NCBI GenBank assembly: GCA_964635055.1
Contig: CAZWMT010000001.1
Coordinates: 1 to 64,000, forward strand
Source of the DNA: JAEUJM01 sp964635055
GTDB lineage: Bacteria; Actinomycetota; Acidimicrobiia; Acidimicrobiales; DATDAH01
Length of the DNA: 64,000 nucleotides
Direction of reading: 5' to 3'
Part shown: positions 14,674 to 23,580 of the stretch, piece by piece
Position numbering within the stretch: position 1 is the first letter of the stretch
Layout: the number at the start of each line of letters is the position of its first letter
The notes under the pieces: generated by a model
Told to the model about the DNA's origin: nothing
What the model saw: only the letters and a program-made list of their open reading frames with translations
Databases searched by the model: none
Translations under genes and position numbers: made by a program

Positions 14674-17358
14674 ATGGCGCTGCTCGCCCCCGCTCCCCTG
14701 CCCTCGCTCGACGAGGTGCTGGCCGGCCTGGGTGGCGCGCCCTCGGGGCCGGGCGGAGAGCGGCTCGTGCACCTCGAGCGCCTGGCGCCGCGACAGGCCC
14801 GCACCGCCGAGCTGGCCCGCCCGCTGCCCCCCGAAGTGCGCGATCGGCTGGGGGTCGACGCCTTCTGGTCGCACCAGGCCGAGGCCATCGACCTGGCCCG
14901 TTCGGGGCGCTCGGTGGCCGTCGCCACCGGCACCGCCTCGGGCAAGTCGCTCTGCTACCAGGCGCCCATCGCCGAATCGGCCGCCCGCCCGGTTCGCTCG
15001 GGCACCTCGCTGCTCATCTTCCCCACCAAGGCCCTGGCCCAGGACCAGCTCCGCAGCCTCACCGACCTCGCGGTGCCCGGCCTGGTCGCCGGCACCTACG
15101 ACGGTGACTGCTCACCCGAGGAGCGCACCTGGGTGCGGGCCAAGGCCAACGTGGTGCTCACCAACCCCGAGATGCTGCACAGCGGGATCCTCCCCCACCA
15201 CGGCAAGTGGGACACCTTCCTCCTGCGCCTCGACTACGTGGTCATCGACGAACTGCACGTGCTGCGCGGCATCTTCGGCACCCACGTGGCCCACCTGCTG
15301 CGCCGGCTGCGGCGCCTGTGCGCCCACTACGGCTCGCACCCCACCTTCATCTTCTCGTCGGCCACCATCGGCCGGCCCGGCCGACTGGCCTCGCAGCTGT
15401 GCGGGCTCGACGTGGCCGAGGTCACCGACGACGGCTCACCCCGCGGCGAGCGGCTGTTCGCCCTGTGGAACCCGCCGCTCGACGACCGCTACGACGTCGA
15501 TCCTCCGCGACTGACCACCGTCGAGGGCCGGGCCCCCGACCACTCCGGCACCGCCAACCACGACACCGACCACTCCGGCACCGGCAGGCTCGGCACCGAC
15601 CACTCCGGCACCGGCAGGCTCGGCACCGACGAGGCCGGCGCCGCCGGACCCGGCGACACCGAGGACCCGGACCCCCCCGACCGATCCGGCCACACTCGCA
15701 ACCACGGGCAGGCCGACCACCAGGGATCCGCCGGCACCCTCGGCCCTGCCGACCGCCCTGCCCTCGCCCCGAGCCCCGCAGACGGCGACCTGGTCGTCGA
15801 GGCCGACCTGGCCGACCACCGCGACGACATCGCGGTCGACGAGGTGCCCGCCGACGGCCCTCGGGTGTCGTCCAACCGCGAGACCGCCTCCATCGCCGCC
15901 GAGCTCATCGCGCAGGGCCGGCGCACCATCGCCTTCTGCCGCAGCCGCAAGGGCACCGAGATCGTGGCCGCCGACATCCGCCGCCGCCTCCCCGCACCCC
16001 TGGCCGAGGCGGTGTCGGCCTACCGGGGCGGCTACCTCACCGTCGAGCGGCGCGCCATCGAGGACGAGCTGTTCTCGGGCCGCCTGCAGGGGGTGGTGGC
16101 CACGACCGCGCTCGAGCTCGGGGTCGACATCGGCGGCCTCGACGCCTGCGTGCTCAACGGGTTCCCCGGCACCATCGCCTCGCTCTGGCAGCAGGCCGGG
16201 CGGGCCGGGCGCGAGGCGCAGCAGTCGCTGGCGGTGCTGGTGGCCGGCCAGGACCAGCTCGACCAGTGGCTGATGGCGCACCCCACCGAGGTGTTCACCC
16301 GCCCGCCCGAGCCCGCGGTGATCAACCCCACCAACCCGTTCGTGTTGGGCCCGCACCTCGCCTGCGCCGCCTTCGAGCTGCCGCTCAGCTGGGCCGACGA
16401 GGCCTACTGGCCCGCCGACGTGCTGGCCGAGGGGGTCCGCAGCCTGGTGGTGGACGACCGGCTCAAGATCCGCACCCGCGGCTACGGCACACGCGCCGAG
16501 CCCCGCGCGGTGTGGTCGGCGCGCGGTTGGCCGAGCCACGGGGTGGGCCTCCGCGGTGGCTCGGCCCGCGAGGTGCGCATCGCGCTGGCCAACGGCGACC
16601 TGGTGGGCACCGTCGACGAGAGCCGGGCCATGCGCCTGGTCCATCCCGGTGCCACCTACCTGCACCAGGGCCGGTCGTACCGCGTGGACGACCTCGACCT
16701 GGACGACGGTGTGGCCCTGGTGTCGCCGTCCGACGGGAGCGACTACACGCAGGCCAGGTCCGACACCGACGTGCGCATCCTGGCCACCGACGCCCGCCGG
16801 TCGCTCGGGGCCACCGCCCTGCACCTCGGCACCATCGAGGTCCGGAGCCAGGTGACGGGCTACCAGCGCCGCGACCGCTTCACCGGCGAGTTGCTGGCCC
16901 GGGAGCAGCTCGACCTCCCGCCGACCTACCTCGTCACCCGCGGGTTCTGGTACACGGTGCCCCACCACCTGCTCGACCAGGCCGCGGTCCCGCTGGCGAC
17001 GGCTCCGGGTGCGCTGCACGCGGCCGAGCACGCCGCCATCGGCATGCTGCCGCTGTTCACCATCTGCGACCGCTGGGACGTGGGCGGCGTGTCCACGCTG
17101 TTGCAGGCCGACACCGGGCTGCCCACCGTCGTCATCTACGACGGCTATGCGGGCGGCGCGGGGATCGCCGAGTTGGGTTACGAGGTGGCCGACCGGCACC
17201 TGGCCGCCACCCTCGAGGCGGTCGAGGCCTGCGGGTGCGACGACGGTTGCCCCTCGTGCGTGCAGTCACCCAAGTGCGGCAACTTCAACGAGCCCCTCGA
17301 CAAGGCCGGCGCCGCCCGCCTCCTGCGGGCCATCCTCGACGCGCCGCTCGACACCTGA
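14674..17358 (+). CDS. DEAD/DEAH-box helicase with DUF1998 (MrfA/YprA-like)
   Basis: An 894-residue superfamily 2 helicase. Motif I is ATGTASGKS (about residue 84), motif II region is VVIDELHVLRGIFGTHVAHL, motif III FIFSSATIG, motif VI QQAGRAGR. The C-terminal domain carries a four-cysteine cluster (CGCDDGCPSC...SPKCGNFNE) as in MrfA of Bacillus, a mitomycin-damage repair helicase. In Actinobacteria this gene marks the 'helicase/secretion neighbourhood' (TIGR03817 type). Between the two RecA domains is an insert of about 110 residues, rich in Asp/Gly/His/Pro, encoded partly by 30-bp repeats. The ATG at 14674 has divergent STAS gene 200 bp away. Confidence 0.9.
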   Translation: MALLAPAPLPSLDEVLAGLGGAPSGPGGERLVHLERLAPRQARTAELARPLPPEVRDRLGVDAFWSHQAEAIDLARSGRSVAVATGTASGKSLCYQAPIAESAARPVRSGTSLLIFPTKALAQDQLRSLTDLAVPGLVAGTYDGDCSPEERTWVRAKANVVLTNPEMLHSGILPHHGKWDTFLLRLDYVVIDELHVLRGIFGTHVAHLLRRLRRLCAHYGSHPTFIFSSATIGRPGRLASQLCGLDVAEVTDDGSPRGERLFALWNPPLDDRYDVDPPRLTTVEGRAPDHSGTANHDTDHSGTGRLGTDHSGTGRLGTDEAGAAGPGDTEDPDPPDRSGHTRNHGQADHQGSAGTLGPADRPALAPSPADGDLVVEADLADHRDDIAVDEVPADGPRVSSNRETASIAAELIAQGRRTIAFCRSRKGTEIVAADIRRRLPAPLAEAVSAYRGGYLTVERRAIEDELFSGRLQGVVATTALELGVDIGGLDACVLNGFPGTIASLWQQAGRAGREAQQSLAVLVAGQDQLDQWLMAHPTEVFTRPPEPAVINPTNPFVLGPHLACAAFELPLSWADEAYWPADVLAEGVRSLVVDDRLKIRTRGYGTRAEPRAVWSARGWPSHGVGLRGGSAREVRIALANGDLVGTVDESRAMRLVHPGATYLHQGRSYRVDDLDLDDGVALVSPSDGSDYTQARSDTDVRILATDARRSLGATALHLGTIEVRSQVTGYQRRDRFTGELLAREQLDLPPTYLVTRGFWYTVPHHLLDQAAVPLATAPGALHAAEHAAIGMLPLFTICDRWDVGGVSTLLQADTGLPTVVIYDGYAGGAGIAELGYEVADRHLAATLEAVEACGCDDGCPSCVQSPKCGNFNEPLDKAGAARLLRAILDAPLDT
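15541..15630 (+). repeat. 30-bp in-frame tandem repeat in helicase
   Basis: Three 30-bp units (15541, 15571, 15601); the last two are identical and encode HSGTGRLGTD twice, the first is diverged. The array lies in the low-complexity insert between the RecA domains, so copy number changes would keep the frame. Confidence 0.85.
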
Positions 17359-17407
17359 TGGCCTGCTCCGCCGACGCCGCACCGAACCGCGCGGCGTGTG
17401 ACGGGGT

Positions 17408-17455
17408 TCTCGACGACGTGGCCGCCCCCGCAATTCGCGTGCCATGTCGTCGAGA
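17408..17455. terminator. hairpin after helicase gene
   Basis: Arms TCTCGACGACGTGGC (17408-17422) and GCCATGTCGTCGAGA (17441-17455) pair at 14 of 15 positions around an 18-nt loop, 50 bp after the helicase stop. It may act as a terminator or be a distant relative of the dispersed hairpins. The rest of the spacer to 17596 shows no gene. Confidence 0.5.
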
Positions 17456-17596
17456 TGGTTCACTCCGGCCCGAAGAGGGTTGTCACGCTGTCACACCAGC
17501 CCGCCGCGCTTCCCCCCGCCACTCCGGGACGACGAACGGCCCCCGTGGCCGATCACTTAGTCTCTCCCCGGTCAGCGAGGCGAGAGTGGAGTGATG

Positions 17597-18460
17597 ATGC
17601 GCAGGCGGGTACGGATCGGGCGATGCGTAGCGGTGCTGGCCTGTGCGTCGCTGGTCGTCGCCGGCTGTGGGGGCGGCGACGGTGACGACGACGGCGGCGA
17701 CGGAGCCGCGGCGAGCACCACCACCTCCGCCGTCTCCACCGACCTCGAGGTGCTCGAGTCGAGCGCCGACGGGCTGCAGGCCGCCGGTCTCGACGCGCTG
17801 GTGGGCGGCACCTACGTGCTGTCGGGCACACGGGTGGCGGTGGCGGCACCGGCATCGGCACCGGCGCCGGTCGACCCCGCCGCCGCGCCGGTGGCCGCCG
17901 GTGCCCCGCCGACCTCCACCTTCGGCGCCACCGCAGGCGGCTACCCGGGCGTGTCGGTGCAGGCCGATGCCGCCGGAACGGTCACCGCGGCGCTCGCGGG
18001 CCAGTTGGAGGGTGCGCCCGGCGACTTCGACCTGGTGATCAGCGGCATCAACGACGGCCCCCTGCTGGGCCCGCTGGCCGGGTTCGACGCCGACATCGCC
18101 GCGGCCCAGGCCGCCGCGGCGGCGGGCATCCCGGCACTGGTGGTCGCCGTGGGCCTCGACGAGGTGCCCCCCGACTACCAGGCCGCGGTGAGCCAGGTGG
18201 TCGTCTGGCTGGACGAGCACCGCGACGCGCTGCTGTCCGGCGACGAGCCGGCCCAGGTGACCGTGTTGAACGTGCCCTCGTGCGGGTTCGTGCAGGTGCG
18301 GGGCGTGGTGCAGGTGCCGGTGGCCACTGACGAGGGGGGCCGTGACGTGAACGCGGTCGACTGCACGTCGACCGCCGAGGCACCCGCGGATGACATCGCC
18401 GCGTTCACCACCGGCTACGCCACCCGCACCGTGCTGGCCGCCCCTCCCGCCGGCGGCTGA
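17597..18460 (+). CDS. SurE-like lipoprotein
   Basis: 287 residues from ATG 17597, 5 nt after GTGGAG (ATG 17594 or GTG 17591 are alternatives). The N-terminus is a lipoprotein signal (VLACASLVVAGCGGG). The rest resembles SurE survival nucleotidases: a region like the nucleotide start (SSADGLQAAGLDALV), TASGYP-like TAGGYPGVSV, the signature DFDLVISGINDGPLLG, the following GIPALVV, and LNVPSCGFVQVRGV. SurE is cytoplasmic; here the protein is lipidated and exported. The first metal-binding Asp of the NDDG motif is replaced (SADG). Enzyme activity is therefore doubtful. Confidence 0.7.
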   Translation: MRRRVRIGRCVAVLACASLVVAGCGGGDGDDDGGDGAAASTTTSAVSTDLEVLESSADGLQAAGLDALVGGTYVLSGTRVAVAAPASAPAPVDPAAAPVAAGAPPTSTFGATAGGYPGVSVQADAAGTVTAALAGQLEGAPGDFDLVISGINDGPLLGPLAGFDADIAAAQAAAAAGIPALVVAVGLDEVPPDYQAAVSQVVVWLDEHRDALLSGDEPAQVTVLNVPSCGFVQVRGVVQVPVATDEGGRDVNAVDCTSTAEAPADDIAAFTTGYATRTVLAAPPAGG

Positions 18461-18730
18461 TCGGGCCCGGTTGCCCCCACCCCGCCCGAGGGCCTCGGCG
18501 GCGCCGGTCGACTGGGTCTTCGACGGCTCGGTGACCTGCTGAGGCTCGGGCCTCCCCCCTCGCCGGCCGCAGTTCGTGGGGGCGGGGGGCGCGGTCGGCC
18601 GGCGCGCCACGACGCCGACACCAGGACGAAGCGCCTCACCTTCCGGTGGCTCGAACCAGTCGTCAGCGTCGTGTTCCAGCCACCAGAACGAACCACCCTG
18701 GCCTCCGACGACGGGGCGACGATCGCTCAT
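18461..18730 (-). CDS. unassigned frame coupled to tadE
   Basis: An ATG at 18730 overlaps the tadE stop by ATGA and opens with MSDRRPVVGGQGGSFWWLEH, then DADDWFEPPEGEALRPG, which looks like real protein. The frame then turns to Pro/Gly/Arg-rich text and stays open antisense through the SurE-like gene to 17483. Only the first ~45 codons look coding, so the true end (shown here arbitrarily at the SurE-like stop) is unknown. A 3' frameshift or deletion is likely. Mycobacteria have a further small gene (Rv3654c) in this position. Confidence 0.3.
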
Positions 18731-19122
18731 TCGACTCGCATGGTGGCCGCCGACCGCACCACCACGTCACCGATGAGGCGCCCCACCAACGGCACCACGG
18801 TGCTGCTGCGGTAGGCCACCTCGACCCGCACGCGGCTGCCCGGGTCGCCGCGACCCGACACCTCGACGTCGAGTCGGGCCGGGGCGAGATCGGCCGCCGA
18901 CGCGGCGGCGTCCGTGGCAGCTCGAGGCTCGGGGTCGACGGCCGCGGCCCGTGCCGCCTCGCGGGCGGCGTGGGTGACCAGCACCTGGTCGCGCACGACC
19001 AGGCCCACCTGCACCACCGCCAAGAGCAGTAGCACCACGAACGGCAGGAGCAGGGCCACCTCGACCGTCGACTGGCCGCGGTCGAGCACCGGCGAGGTGC
19101 CCACCGAGCACCGGCGGGCCAT
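18727..19122 (-). CDS. TadE-like minor pilin
   Basis: 131 residues from ATG 19122. A short N-terminus, then G-QSTVEVALLLPFVVLLLLAV: a prepilin-type cleavage context with Glu at +5 and a hydrophobic helix, the TadE signature. The remainder (VRDQVLVTHAAREAARAAAV and onward) is typical of TadE-like proteins. Belongs to the Tad cluster downstream of the pilin gene; corresponds to the 'helicase/secretion neighbourhood TadE-like' family. Confidence 0.85.
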   Translation of the reverse strand: MARRCSVGTSPVLDRGQSTVEVALLLPFVVLLLLAVVQVGLVVRDQVLVTHAAREAARAAAVDPEPRAATDAAASAADLAPARLDVEVSGRGDPGSRVRVEVAYRSSTVVPLVGRLIGDVVVRSAATMRVE

Positions 19123-19214
19123 GCGCCCAGACCGACGCCGCCACCGATGGGCCCACCGCCGCGCCGCGGAGCGACGCCGACGCGCGGAGCGGCGCCGGAC
19201 CACCGGCGCCCACC

Positions 19215-19430
19215 TCACGTGACGTTCGAGAGGATGCTGTCGAGCACTGCGTCGAGCAGGCGCCCGATGCGATTCGTGTCGGCGGCCCACGCGACCACCA
19301 AGAGCGCGATGGCGGCGACGCCGAGCAGCACGAGGGCGTACTCGGCGGTGGTCTGGCCGGCGTCGCGGCGACGGAGGGTGGGCAGCGGGGCGAGCAGCAG
19401 CGAGTGGACGTGAACGATAAGGCGGGTCAT
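19215..19430 (-). CDS. Flp-type pilin (DUF4244)
   Basis: 71 residues from ATG 19430, preceded by GAGGTG. Leader with basic residues (LPTLRRRDAG), then QTTAEYALVLLGVAAIALLV: cleavage after Gly would leave Glu at +5 and Tyr at +6, as in Flp pilins. Probably the major pilus subunit of this Tad system. It lies 244 bp after tadC; that spacer has an AT-richer stretch (TTTTCCTGATATTGTGATCC on the minus strand) that may be its own promoter. Confidence 0.85.
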   Translation of the reverse strand: MTRLIVHVHSLLLAPLPTLRRRDAGQTTAEYALVLLGVAAIALLVVAWAADTNRIGRLLDAVLDSILSNVT

Positions 19431-19674
19431 GGGGCACCTCGATGGTGAACGTGGCTCAGTGGCGCCGTGCGGCGCGAGCGGGTCCCGGTCACCCTCGACA
19501 GGGTGGAGCATGGGTGATGCCCGTGAGGATCACAATATCAGGAAAATGGCTGACATGGTCTGACCACTCAGGTGATTTCGGCCGACCGACCCGTGAACAC
19601 CGATCCTTCGAGTGGGCGAACGAGCCCACCCGGTCGAGGTCTCTCGTCCGATGACGAGGCGGCAACGACCCCGG
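19431..19674 (-). promoter_or_regulatory. probable pilin promoter region
   Basis: The spacer between tadC and the pilin gene is longer than others in the cluster and holds the least GC-rich bases nearby, around 19530-19555. A pilin needs higher expression than the assembly genes, so a separate promoter is plausible. No exact -35/-10 can be fixed by eye. Confidence 0.4.
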
Positions 19675-20478
19675 TCACACACGAAGCGAGCGCAGCGAGC
19701 CCGCGAGCAGCGGCACCACGGTGAGCAGTGCGAAGGCGGGAAGGGTGCACAGCACCAGGGGGAAGAGCAGCTTGACGGGCACCCGCCGGGCGCTGGCCTC
19801 GGCGGCCCGACGACGCTCGAGGCGGGTCTCCACCGCCAGGCGTTCGAGCGCCGGCAACAGCGCAACGCCGTAACGCTCGGACGACACGAGCACGCCCACC
19901 AGCGGACGGCTGCGCTCGCCGACACCGGCAGGGAGCCCGGCGAGGGCGTCGGCCATCCGGGCACCAAGTGCCACCCGACGGGTCACGTCGGCGAGGGCCG
20001 AACCGAGGATGCCGCGGTGATGGGCGGCCACGGCCTCGACCGCCAGCGTCACGGTGAGGCCGGCACCGACCGCGAGGACGAACAGGTCGACCACCTCCGG
20101 CAGCTCGGCGACCAGCGCGGCATCGCGCCGCCGTCGCCGGCGGCGGCGATCGATCACGGGCACCGACCACCACCACAGCGCCACGACGAGCACGAGCACG
20201 GGTGAGAGCATCCCCAGCGCCGCCGCCGCCAGCAGCGCCCGGCCCAGGTGCCGGTCGGCCTCCGGGTCGTCGGGGCGCCTCAGCGCTCGACGCGCCACCC
20301 GGCCCAAGGCAGCGACCCAGCGGGATGCTCGCGCCGGCACGGCCGGGAGAGGATGCTGCGCCGCCGTGGGCGGCGGCCCGGCCCCGATCAGCGCGCGGGC
20401 ACGGCGTGGCGCCGGCCGCCACCGCCAGGCGCCCACGCCCACGGTCACCAGGCACAGCACCGACACCGCCACGATCAC
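19675..20478 (-). CDS. tadC: Tad assembly protein TadC
   Basis: 267-residue inner-membrane protein of the type II secretion F family. Hydrophobic segments near the N-terminus (VAVSVLCLVTVGVGAW), in the middle (LLAAAALGMLSPVLVLVVAL) and at the C-terminus (LLFPLVLCTLPAFALLTVVP) flank the F domain (ELPEVVDLFVLAVGAGLTVT, RYGVALLPALERLA). Start GTG at 20478. Confidence 0.88.
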   Translation of the reverse strand: MIVAVSVLCLVTVGVGAWRWRPAPRRARALIGAGPPPTAAQHPLPAVPARASRWVAALGRVARRALRRPDDPEADRHLGRALLAAAALGMLSPVLVLVVALWWWSVPVIDRRRRRRRRDAALVAELPEVVDLFVLAVGAGLTVTLAVEAVAAHHRGILGSALADVTRRVALGARMADALAGLPAGVGERSRPLVGVLVSSERYGVALLPALERLAVETRLERRRAAEASARRVPVKLLFPLVLCTLPAFALLTVVPLLAGSLRSLRV

Positions 20479-20571
20479 GACGCCGGCCCCGCGACGACGG
20501 AGAAGGGCGCCGGAACGGGACCGCGGGCGATGCGGATCTCACCGTCCGTGCCCGCCGTGGCCGCCGCCACC

Positions 20572-20620
20572 GAACCGGAGGCAATAGCGCGCGGATGGCG
20601 CGCGCTATTGCCTCGACCAT
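20572..20620. repeat. dispersed hairpin element in tadB-tadC spacer
   Basis: A perfect 16-bp stem, GAGGCAATAGCGCGCG (20578-20593) with CGCGCGCTATTGCCTC (20599-20614), closes a 5-nt loop; GAACCG precedes it. The outer GAGGCAAT half equals the elements at 2401 and 10708, while the inner half is GCGCGCG instead of CCCCC. Paired changes keep the stem. Confidence 0.85.
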
Positions 20621-20652
20621 GGGAACCGTCGTTCACAGGACCGCCGGCCCGG

Positions 20653-21588
20653 TCACCGCGCGGCCGCGGCGATGCGCAGCATCCAGAGCCCCGCGACGGC
20701 GTCGAGCACCAGGCCGCCGGCGAGACAGCCCAGGCCGGCGGGGGTGCGCAGGAGGAACGTCGCGACGTCGGGATCGCTCAGCAGGCCCAGCGCGGCGAAC
20801 ACGACGGGCGCCCCCATCATCACCACCGCCGAGGCGCGGGCCTGGGACGACAGGGCGTCGACCTCGGCCTCGAGCGCCCGCCGATCGCGCAGTGTGGCGG
20901 CCACCCCGTCGAGGGCCCTGGCCCGGGCGCCACCGGCCTCCGAGCCGAGCACGAGCGCGGCCGCCACGAGGCCCACGCCCGGCGCCGACCGAACGTCGGC
21001 CCACGTCTCGACCGCGACGGTGAACGGCTGGCCACGCGACACCCGCCTGCTCAGCGCGGCCAGGTCGGCGTCGAGGGTGGCGCTGCCCGTGCGGTCGTCC
21101 GCCGATGTCGCCACCGCTTCGGGAAGCGACGCCCCCGCCCGCAGCTTGCCCGCCACCGCTTCGAGCACGGCGGGTAGTGCGGCCGCGTAGCGCTGGGCCT
21201 CACGCCCCCGGCGCCACGCGAGGAACGCGGCCGGACCCCCGACGCAGAGCCCGACCGCCACGACCACCCCGCCCGCCCCCCACCGCGCCGCCGCCACGAC
21301 CACACCGACGGTGAGCACCACCACCCAACGACGGGTGAGCACGCCGGCGTCGACATCCACATCGGCCGCGCGCAGCGCCGACGACACCACGGCCAGGGCA
21401 CGCCGCGGGCCCACCGGTGCACCGCACGGCGAGCGATGCACCCCACTGACGAGGCGGGCCGCGGCCCGGCGCGAGCCGGCCGAGCGGGCCAGGCGACGGG
21501 CGGCGCCCGCGGCCACGACGACCGCCCCAGCGGCCAGCGCCCCCGCCGGCCCGATCGACCCGGCCACCGCGGCGGGCGCCGCGGTCAC
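20653..21588 (-). CDS. tadB: Tad assembly protein TadB
   Basis: 311 residues from GTG 21588, which overlaps the tadA stop by 4 bp (GTGA). Type II secretion F domain: YAAALPAVLEAVAGKLRAGA, SLPEAVATSA, then LVAAALVLGSEAGGARARAL, and a C-terminal membrane segment. TadB and TadC together form the membrane platform. Followed after 174 bp by tadC. Confidence 0.9.
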   Translation of the reverse strand: MTAAPAAVAGSIGPAGALAAGAVVVAAGAARRLARSAGSRRAAARLVSGVHRSPCGAPVGPRRALAVVSSALRAADVDVDAGVLTRRWVVVLTVGVVVAAARWGAGGVVVAVGLCVGGPAAFLAWRRGREAQRYAAALPAVLEAVAGKLRAGASLPEAVATSADDRTGSATLDADLAALSRRVSRGQPFTVAVETWADVRSAPGVGLVAAALVLGSEAGGARARALDGVAATLRDRRALEAEVDALSSQARASAVVMMGAPVVFAALGLLSDPDVATFLLRTPAGLGCLAGGLVLDAVAGLWMLRIAAAAR

Positions 21589-22751
21589 GACCCGACCACC
21601 CAGCGGGGGTCCGGGGGTGGAGCGCCGACCCAGCGGACGGGGCGGCGGGGCAGCGACGCGAGACCCTCGGCGCCGACCAAGGGACGCGACCCGAACGTGC
21701 CGGCGTCGGGCAGCGCCACCTCGTCGACCGCCACCACCCGGCGGCTGCCGTCGGGCCGGCGGGCCACCTGCACCACCAGGTCGACCGCGGCCGCCAACTG
21801 CACCCGCACCGCTGCGAGCGGCAGGTCGAGATCGCCCATCAGGAGCATCATCTCCAGCCGTCGCAGCGCGTCGGCCGCGCTGTTCGCGTGGCAGGTGGAC
21901 AGCGACCCCTCGTGGCCCGTGGTCATGGCCTGCACCATGTCCACCACCTCGGCGCCGCGCACCTCGCCCACGATGATGCGGTCGGGGCGCATGCGCAGGG
22001 CGTTGCGGAGCAGCTCGCGGGTGCTCACCGCACCGACGCCCTCGGCGTTGGGTGGGCGGGACTCGAGACGCACCACGTGGTCGCCGGGGAGGCGCAGCTC
22101 GGCGGCGTCCTCGATGGTGATCACCCGCTCGCCGTCGGGCACCGACCCCGCCAGAGCGTTCAACAGCGTGGTCTTGCCCGAGCCCGAGCCGCCGCACACC
22201 ACCACGTTGGCCCGGGCACCGACGGCCCACCGCAGCAGGGGGGCCACCCCCGGCGGGCAGACCGCGTCGAGCTCGACCGGCCGGGCCGCGAACCGCCGGA
22301 TGGTGAGGCAGGGCCCGTCGATGGCCAGCGGGGGGACCACCGCGTTCACCCGCGACCCGTCGGGCAGGCGGGCATCGACCAGCGGGGACGAGCGGTCGAT
22401 GCGCAGCCCCAGTGGCGCCACCACCCGCTCGATGAGGTGGGCCACCGTCGCCGCGTCGAGCACCACCTCGGTGACCGCGAGGCGACCGTGGCGCTCCACC
22501 CACACCGGTCCGGCGCCGTTGGCCATCACCTCCGACACCGCGGGGTCGGCGAGCAGCGGGTCGAGGGGGCCGAGGCCGTGCACCCGGGCCAGCACCCGGG
22601 CGACGACGCCGGCCGCGTCGTCGGCGCCGAGCAACGGCGCCAACGACCGCACCAGGTGCTCGACCGCGACGCGGGGGTCGGCGTCGGTGTCGGCATCGGC
22701 CAGCAGCCGCCGGTGGACCAGGTCGTCGAGGTCTGCCGGGTCATGCCGCAC
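21585..22751 (-). CDS. tadA: Tad secretion ATPase TadA
   Basis: 388-residue CpaF/VirB11-type ATPase that powers pilus assembly. Walker A is VVCGGSGSGKTTLLNALAG; the Asp box is VITIEDAAELRL; Walker B region is RPDRIIVGEVRGAEVVDM; the His box is TTGHEGSLSTCHANSA. The start is taken as GTG 22751, which overlaps the end of the CpaE-like gene; the frame is open further upstream but that is antisense-like text of the upstream gene. Corresponds to the 'helicase/secretion neighbourhood ATPase' family. Confidence 0.95.
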   Translation of the reverse strand: MRHDPADLDDLVHRRLLADADTDADPRVAVEHLVRSLAPLLGADDAAGVVARVLARVHGLGPLDPLLADPAVSEVMANGAGPVWVERHGRLAVTEVVLDAATVAHLIERVVAPLGLRIDRSSPLVDARLPDGSRVNAVVPPLAIDGPCLTIRRFAARPVELDAVCPPGVAPLLRWAVGARANVVVCGGSGSGKTTLLNALAGSVPDGERVITIEDAAELRLPGDHVVRLESRPPNAEGVGAVSTRELLRNALRMRPDRIIVGEVRGAEVVDMVQAMTTGHEGSLSTCHANSAADALRRLEMMLLMGDLDLPLAAVRVQLAAAVDLVVQVARRPDGSRRVVAVDEVALPDAGTFGSRPLVGAEGLASLPRRPVRWVGAPPPDPRWVVGS

Positions 22752-23394
22752 GGCGCAGCGCCCGCTCGAGGGTGCGGGGCAGACGCGAGCCCAGCAGGCC
22801 CGCGTCGACCGCCCGGGCCACCGCGGGGTCGAGCGCCACCTCGGCCCGGACACCGACCCCGACGATCTGCTCCACGTCGATGCGGGTGAGCGCCCGGCCG
22901 GGCTCGCTGACCAGCACCACCCCCGAGGGCCGCAGCGGCAGGTGGACCGCCCGCCGCAGGCCCAGGTAGCAGGCCCGGGTGACCAGCAGCGACTGCGTGG
23001 CGGCGCCGGCGAACACCGCGCCCGCCGACGACTCGCGGCCGACCACACCGCAGTCGACCACCGCGGGCCGGTCGCCAGCGGCGAGGTGGCCCGCCAACGC
23101 CTCGAGGCGGGCGGCCACGGGCGGTAGCGGTCCCGTGCCGCGGGGCAGCACCGACAGGCCGGGACGAGCCGGTACCTCCAGGCGCTCGACGGCCTCGACG
23201 CCGACGTCGTCACCCGCGGCCAGCCAGGCACTCACGCCCGGCGAGTCGGGCTCGGGCAGACCGAGCGCACCCGGCACGTCGCCGGCCAGGTCGACCAGGA
23301 CGACCTCGGACGAGCGGGCCAGGACCAGGGCGAGCGCCACCGAGATGACGGTGGTGCCCGAGCCACCTTTGGCGGACCAGCAGGAAACCAGCAC
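22741..23394 (-). CDS. CpaE/TadZ-like ParA-family protein
   Basis: 217 residues from GTG 23394 (GGGGAGG 6-7 nt upstream). The deviant Walker A reads SAKGGSGTTVISVALAL, followed by EVVLVDLAGDVPGALGL. The family places Tad machines at a site in the cell; mycobacterial Ssd (Rv3660c) in the same position also affects septum formation. It lacks the receiver domain of CpaE, as in other actinobacterial members. First gene of the Tad cluster. Confidence 0.87.
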   Translation of the reverse strand: MLVSCWSAKGGSGTTVISVALALVLARSSEVVLVDLAGDVPGALGLPEPDSPGVSAWLAAGDDVGVEAVERLEVPARPGLSVLPRGTGPLPPVAARLEALAGHLAAGDRPAVVDCGVVGRESSAGAVFAGAATQSLLVTRACYLGLRRAVHLPLRPSGVVLVSEPGRALTRIDVEQIVGVGVRAEVALDPAVARAVDAGLLGSRLPRTLERALRRAA

Positions 23395-23580
23395 AGCAAC
23401 CTCCCCAGGAGGGGACCGAAGGACCTCGGGGGAAGGTGCGACCCACCCTAAGCAGGTGCAGTGACGACGACAACCGGTCATCTCCACTGGTGCACGGGGT
23501 TCTCCGGATGCGCCCGGGGTGCACGGCGTGGGACAACGTCTCGGGACGACACCGCTACGTTCCATCACGGAGGCGAGTGA

